Assembly: GCF_036226365.1 (NCBI RefSeq)
Contig: NZ_CP108462.1
Coordinates: 9,098,501 to 9,162,500, forward strand
DNA length: 64,000 nucleotides
Direction: 5' to 3'
From: Streptomyces sp. NBC_01262
GTDB taxonomy: Bacteria; Actinomycetota; Actinomycetes; Streptomycetales; Streptomycetaceae
Position 1 is the stretch's first letter; every line of letters begins with the position of its first letter. The translations under genes were made by a program, and so were the position numbers. This document shows positions 59,785-64,000 of the stretch, piece after piece. Below the pieces are notes generated by a model. The model was given only the letters and a program-made list of their open reading frames with translations, had not been told where the DNA came from and made no database searches.

Positions 59785-62574
59785 TCAGGGCGGCGGCTCC
59801 TCGTCTGCTGTGAGGGCGGTGAGTGCGTCGCGCAGGCCGGCGCGGGCGGTGACGCCGAGTTTCGGGAACACGTGGTAAAGGTGTCCGCTGACCGTGCGGG
59901 CGGACAGGTGCAGCCGTTCCCCGATCGCCTTGTTCGTCAGCCCCGAGGCCGCGAGCGTGGCGATCTGCAACTCCTGCGGAGTGAGCAGGACGTCGGTCGA
60001 GTCGGCCTGCCGCCGGGACACGCCGGTCGCCCCCAGTTCGTTCCTGGCACGTTCGGCCCACGGCGCGGCCCGCAGCCGATCGAAGATCGTCAGCGCGTCG
60101 TTGATGCGTACGCGTGCCTCCACGGTGGCCCGCTCTCTTCGCAGGTGCTCGCCGTAGGCCAGCAGTACGCGCCCGCGCTCGAAGGGCCACAGATTCCCGG
60201 GCGCCGCCGCGAGGGCCCGCTCGAAGTGGGCGCTCGCCACCTCTGCCTCGGTCACCAGGCCCTGCGCTGCGGCCACGAGCATTGCCCAGCGGGAAGAGAT
60301 CCTGGTGATGCCCATCCGCAGCATCGCCTCGACGAAGTCCCGCGCCCGGTCCGACCGGCCGGTCCGGACGGCTGCCTCGACGAGGTCGTAGGCGACGAAC
60401 AGTTGCAGTTGCCGGGCGGTGCCTGGTTCCAGTCCGCGTGGGCTGATCCTGGTCGCTTCCGCGTATGCCGTCTCGTAGTCGCCGCGGCCGATTGCCGCGA
60501 GGGTCCGTACGCGGTACACGTGCTGCGGCACGATGAAGGCCTGGCGCGGGATCGACCAGGCCAACATGCCCTCCAGCGGTTCCTCCGCCTCATCCTGCTG
60601 CCCGAGCGCGGCCGCGGCGAGAGCCTTGCTGTAGTGCAGGAACCAGACGAAGTTGACGTATCCGTAGGACTCGGCGCGCTCCAGTCCCTCCTCCGCGAAG
60701 CGCTGGGTGTCGTCCCATCGCCCGGCGAGGTAGCTCTCCGCGCACAGCAGCATGAGTGCGTTGATGACGGAGGCGACGGCTCCCGTGCGGGCAGCGTCCT
60801 GCCAGACGCGGAGCAACGGTTCCCGCAGGTCGGCGAGTCGGTCGACATCGTTGGCGACATATCCCACGCGGATGATCTGCCCGGGGTCGAGCTCGGTCGT
60901 CAGCGTCGCGATCTCCTGGTCCAGGGTGTGCAGTGCCTCCGGAGAGACCAGGGCCGGATTGGACACGACCTCGGAGCGGATGAGCAGGCCCTCCGGCAGC
61001 ATGTCGCGGTATCTGTCGACCAGTTCGAGGTAGGGGTCCCACATCTCCTTGCGCCCGTTGAGCGAGGCGATCACCGACAGGACCCAGATCGCGGCGTTGA
61101 TCTCCTCCGCGGTCGGCTCCGCTTCGGGGGCCCGCAGCGCGGTGGTGAGCACCCGGAAGGCCGAGATGACGTCCGCGTCGGAGTACAGCATGAGCGAGGC
61201 CGCGGCCGAGGCGGTCGCCAGCGAACCGACGTTGGCGTCCAGGCGGCGCGCGTCGGTGAGCAGTTGCGAGACGGACTGGAGGTCTCCCATCACCTCGGCC
61301 GCGAAGTACGCGGCCCCGGCCAGGCGCTGTGATCGGTGCTCGGGATCCGGGCTCAGATCGGCTGACCGCGTCATCGCCGCCACCGCCGCGGACGGGTCTC
61401 CGCGCTTGAGTGCCTGGATCGACTCGCGCTGAAGGAGGGTGGCCACCTCCTCGTCGGTGCTCAAGGCGGCATCGGCGAGATGCCAGGCGCGATGTCCCGG
61501 ATAGGAGCGTTGGCAGTTGGCGAGTGCCCGGTGCGCCCTGCGCCGTTGCTCGGGCCGGGCCAGTTCGACGACGGCGGAGCGCACCAGCGGGTGGCGGAAG
61601 ACGACCGAGTGGCGGCTGTCGACGACGAGGATGCGCTCACGTTCGGCGATGTCGAGGTGGGTGGCGGCATCGGGTCCCACCACGCTCTCGTCGGACAGCG
61701 CCTGGCCCGAACCGTCCAGGGCGAGCAGCAGGAGCAGGTCCTGGGTCTGCGGTGCGAGCGCGGCGATCCGGGCGGTGAACATCCGGGTGAGCCGCTCGGT
61801 CAGCGGCAGCACGGTGGGAAGCGTCTCCGCCGTGGGGTACCGGTCCGAGGTCAGCGTCGCCGGCAGTTCGACGAGGGCGAGCGGGTTCCCCTGGGCCTCG
61901 GAGACGATGCGGCGGCGCACGTGCTCGGCCAGGTCCGGGTAGCGGGCGAGCAGCAGGGCTTCGGACTCCGAGTCGTCCAGGGAATGCATGGTGAGGCTGT
62001 TGACGTCGCCGCGAATGCGCAGGGGTTCCCCGGTCGTACGGACTGTCGAGAGCATGCGCACACGGGTTCCGGCGACCCGCCGGGCCACGAAGGACAGGAC
62101 GTCGGCGCTGGCGTCGTCGAGCCACTGGACGTCGTCGATGATGGCGACCAGCGGCTGTTCTCGTGCGGCGAGCAGGAGCAGTGACAGAGCCGCGGTCGAG
62201 ATGAGGATTCGCGACGGGGTCGCGCCCTCGCCGAAGCCCAGTGCCACCCGCAGAGCGCTCTCGTGGTCCGGGTCGAGTTCCGCGAACAGCGGGACCAGCG
62301 GAACCAGCAGCTGGTTGAGGCCGGCGAACGCGATGTTGGCCTCGAACTGGGCGCCGGCAGCCCGCAACGTCCTCATATCCCTGGCGCGGGCGAGATCGTC
62401 GGCGGCGTCGAGCAGGGCGGACTTTCCCACACCGGGATCGCCGAACAGGGTCAACGAGCCGCCGAGTCGCGCGGTGTCGTCGATCACCGCCCTGATGAGA
62501 TCCAGTTCGCTGGACCGGCCGGTCAGTCCGGTCCCGAGGCCCCGACCCTCGGTGCCCGGGTGCTCTGCGCTCAT
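59785..62574 (-). CDS. LAL-type LuxR-family regulator
   Basis: A 929-residue large ATP-binding LuxR regulator. The N-terminal AAA/AfsR-like domain has P-loop GDPGVGKS (45-52) and Walker B LVAIIDDVQWLDD. Tandem helical repeats (about 380-850) follow, and a C-terminal LuxR helix-turn-helix (LTPQELQIATLAASGLTNKAIG, then SARTVSGHLYHVFPKLGV). Such proteins are pathway activators of antibiotic and other gene clusters; here no biosynthetic genes are adjacent. ATG 62574 is chosen by the family-typical N terminus (GLTGRSSELDLIR at 16-28); no strong ribosome site is seen. A 12-bp palindrome lies 140 bases upstream. Confidence 0.88.
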   Translation of the reverse strand: MSAEHPGTEGRGLGTGLTGRSSELDLIRAVIDDTARLGGSLTLFGDPGVGKSALLDAADDLARARDMRTLRAAGAQFEANIAFAGLNQLLVPLVPLFAELDPDHESALRVALGFGEGATPSRILISTAALSLLLLAAREQPLVAIIDDVQWLDDASADVLSFVARRVAGTRVRMLSTVRTTGEPLRIRGDVNSLTMHSLDDSESEALLLARYPDLAEHVRRRIVSEAQGNPLALVELPATLTSDRYPTAETLPTVLPLTERLTRMFTARIAALAPQTQDLLLLLALDGSGQALSDESVVGPDAATHLDIAERERILVVDSRHSVVFRHPLVRSAVVELARPEQRRRAHRALANCQRSYPGHRAWHLADAALSTDEEVATLLQRESIQALKRGDPSAAVAAMTRSADLSPDPEHRSQRLAGAAYFAAEVMGDLQSVSQLLTDARRLDANVGSLATASAAASLMLYSDADVISAFRVLTTALRAPEAEPTAEEINAAIWVLSVIASLNGRKEMWDPYLELVDRYRDMLPEGLLIRSEVVSNPALVSPEALHTLDQEIATLTTELDPGQIIRVGYVANDVDRLADLREPLLRVWQDAARTGAVASVINALMLLCAESYLAGRWDDTQRFAEEGLERAESYGYVNFVWFLHYSKALAAAALGQQDEAEEPLEGMLAWSIPRQAFIVPQHVYRVRTLAAIGRGDYETAYAEATRISPRGLEPGTARQLQLFVAYDLVEAAVRTGRSDRARDFVEAMLRMGITRISSRWAMLVAAAQGLVTEAEVASAHFERALAAAPGNLWPFERGRVLLAYGEHLRRERATVEARVRINDALTIFDRLRAAPWAERARNELGATGVSRRQADSTDVLLTPQELQIATLAASGLTNKAIGERLHLSARTVSGHLYHVFPKLGVTARAGLRDALTALTADEEPPP

Positions 62575-62713
62575 GGGGAGGTGCCTCACCTCGAAGGGAA
62601 TGTGGAATTGCGGTGCCGGGCTTCGTAAGAGCGTCGGGCGCGGAGCGGGGATGCTGAGCGCGAGCAACGGACCCGGCCGGGTCGGCGAAGGCCTCGGGGC
62701 GCTCGCGACCTGC

Positions 62714-62725
62714 AGATGATCATCT
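62714..62725. promoter_or_regulatory. Palindrome upstream of the LAL regulator
   Basis: AGATGATCATCT is a perfect 12-bp palindrome in a locally AT-rich patch of the 286-base region between the LAL start and the hydrolase stop. Possible operator. Confidence 0.35.
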
Positions 62726-62813
62726 TCTGCGTCCAGGACACCCCGACCTGTCTCGACTCTAATCGACGCCGCACTGCGCTGCCTCGGATCTTCTCGGGAG
62801 GTGGCGGGGTCGA

Positions 62814-62847
62814 GCGGGCGGCGGCGGCCGTGGCCGCCGCCGCCCGC
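62814..62847 (-). terminator. Perfect 16-bp hairpin after the alpha/beta hydrolase gene
   Basis: GCGGGCGGCGGCGGCC (62814-62829) pairs completely with 62832-62847 over a 2-base loop, starting 14 bases beyond the hydrolase stop codon. No U-tract; a GC-rich terminator or 3' stabiliser. Confidence 0.65.
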
Positions 62848-62860
62848 CCACGCCGGTGGG

Positions 62861-63694
62861 TCAGGAGGCGAGGAAGTCCACAAGTGCGGCGTTGACCTGG
62901 TCCGCATGGGTCCACAGCAGCCCGTGGGGGGCGTCGTCGACCTCGATGTACTGCGCGGCGGGCACGGCCTTGGCGAATACCCGGCCGGTGGCGTCGATCG
63001 GCAGGATCCGGTCGGCCGTTCCCTGCAGGATGAGCGTCGGCACGTCGATCTTCGCGATGTCGGCGCGCATGTCGGTGTGCCAGCTGGGCACCACGGCCGA
63101 GGACGCCAACGGGGACATGCGCGTGGCGGTGACCCAGCTGGCGCGCACCGCCTCCTCGCTGATTCGCGTGCCCAGGTTCACGTCGAGGTTGTAGAAGTCG
63201 TTGAAGAAGCTGGTGAACCAGGCGTACCGGTCCTGCTGCGCGGCCGCGATGATCCCGTCGAACACGCTGGCGGGAAGGCCGGTGGGGTTGTCGGGAGTCT
63301 GCAGCAGGAACGGTTCGATGGGCGCCAGGAAAGCGACCTTGCGCAGGTTGGCGCTGCCGTGGGCGCCGATGTAGCGGCCGATCTCGCCGGTACCCATCGA
63401 GAAGCCGACCAGGGCGACGTCCTTGAGCCGCAGCACGTCGAGCAGCACGTCGAGGTCGTTGGCGAAGGTGTCGAAGTCGTAGCCGGTGGTGGGCTGGCTG
63501 GACTGGCCGAAGCCCCGGCGGTCGTAGGTGATGACGCGATGCCCGGCCGCGAGGAGCGCCGGGATCTGCAGCTCCCAGGACTTGCCGTCCAGCGGGTAGC
63601 CGTGGATCAGCACGACGGGCGAGCCCTCGCCGTGGTCCTCGTAGTACAGGTCGACGTCGGTGGTGTTTTCCTTGGCAACGGTGATGTAGGGCAT
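62861..63694 (-). CDS. Alpha/beta hydrolase, non-haem chloroperoxidase-like
   Basis: A 277-residue hydrolase of the cofactor-free haloperoxidase/aryl-esterase group: oxyanion region LIHGYPLDG, nucleophile Ser99 in VGFSMG, acid Asp in GTADRILPID and His in DAPHGLLW. In vivo such enzymes are usually esterases or perhydrolases. No signal peptide. It follows a GlcG/HbpS-family gene on the same strand with a 72-base gap. Confidence 0.9.
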   Translation of the reverse strand: MPYITVAKENTTDVDLYYEDHGEGSPVVLIHGYPLDGKSWELQIPALLAAGHRVITYDRRGFGQSSQPTTGYDFDTFANDLDVLLDVLRLKDVALVGFSMGTGEIGRYIGAHGSANLRKVAFLAPIEPFLLQTPDNPTGLPASVFDGIIAAAQQDRYAWFTSFFNDFYNLDVNLGTRISEEAVRASWVTATRMSPLASSAVVPSWHTDMRADIAKIDVPTLILQGTADRILPIDATGRVFAKAVPAAQYIEVDDAPHGLLWTHADQVNAALVDFLAS

Positions 63695-63766
63695 GGCTTC
63701 GCTTCCTGAGTGGCAGGGATCGGATGTGCGGTGGTGGGGGAGGGGAGAGGGGGGAGGGCCGCCGGT

Positions 63767-64000
63767 TCAGGGCCGGCGCAGGGCCTGGACCGCGAAGGCG
63801 GCGACCTCGTGGTCCTGTGCGGGCGAGCCGCCGCCGGCACCCAGCGCCCCGACGACGACCCCGCGGGCGTCGGTGATCGGGACGCCGCCGGCGACGAAGG
63901 CCAGCGGGAGCGCGGTAGCGGTCTGGATCGAGGACAGCGGGGCTCCGGACTGCACCGCGGGAGCCAGATCCGCGGTCGCGGCACCGAAGTACACCGCGGT
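63767..64000 (-). CDS. GlcG/HbpS-family haem- or cobalamin-binding-like protein, C-terminal fragment
   Basis: The frame is open at the right edge, so the N terminus lies outside. The visible 77 residues have the family features: TAVYFGAATADLAP, then FVAGGVPITDARGVVVGALGAGGG and DHEVAAFAVQAL. HbpS-type members in Streptomyces are secreted haem-binding sensors; intracellular GlcG homologues are also common. Without the N terminus the two cannot be separated. Confidence 0.82.
   Translation of the reverse strand, partial: TAVYFGAATADLAPAVQSGAPLSSIQTATALPLAFVAGGVPITDARGVVVGALGAGGGSPAQDHEVAAFAVQALRRP

Overview
The window is high-GC actinobacterial DNA. It most likely comes from a Streptomyces or close relative. 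Reasons: near-universal G/C third positions; GTG starts and ATGA/GTGA stop-start overlaps; a LAETG sortase-E-type sorting signal; a four-gene conservon (cvnA-D order); a perfect CebR-type operator TGGGAGCGCTCCCA; a rifamycin-associated element; and large STAND/LAL regulators. No rRNA, tRNA, CRISPR array or insertion sequence was seen. The left and right ends each cut a gene (a GyrI-like effector-binding domain; a GlcG/HbpS protein).

Region 1 (about 350-23,315) is the most unusual part. It looks like a non-canonical type VII (ESX/Ess-like) secretion island. Its minus-strand arm reads ECF sigma factor > membrane protein > FtsK/SpoIIIE ATPase of EccC/EssC type. A second minus-strand unit encodes a 751-residue protein with a long regular coiled coil, then a small ESAT-6/WXG100-like protein. 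Divergent from that unit is a plus-strand unit: a 2,900-residue protein with a WXG-like head, hydrophobic helices, internal repeats and an YD-like repeat region; an overlapping gene fusing a right-handed beta-helix to an EccA/CbxX-type AAA+ domain; and a membrane-anchored protein with a beta-sandwich-like tail. A LAETG surface protein is convergent with the EccC gene. EccB, EccD, EccE and the mycosin protease are not in the window. This reads as a sigma-controlled export system with a giant client and its own chaperone-like ATPase.

Region 2 (23,322-31,005): a metallophosphoesterase; a secreted GH44 glucanase and a CE1/PHB-depolymerase-like esterase, each with a CBM2, in one overlapping operon behind a CebR box; a cation-diffusion transporter with a divergent ArsR sensor; and a two-gene ParA-like cassette.

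Region 3 (31,392-42,872): an APC permease; a two-component system divergent from an ABC exporter; a CE4 deacetylase; HxlR/RidA; and a conservon (sensor kinase, roadblock, DUF742, small GTPase).

Region 4 (43,632-53,225): a STAND/TPR protein with a defective P-loop; a glycerophosphotransferase-like protein whose gene carries a 7-bp tandem repeat; a Tat-exported cytokinin-dehydrogenase-like flavoenzyme; a PadR/SnoaL-like divergent pair; and a DUF3500-HupE/UreJ pair.

Region 5 (53,226-64,000): rifampin phosphotransferase behind its RAE; DUF899; a serine hydrolase; a TPR-like hypothetical protein; a 3' remnant of pstS; a LAL-type LuxR regulator; an alpha/beta hydrolase; and the GlcG fragment.
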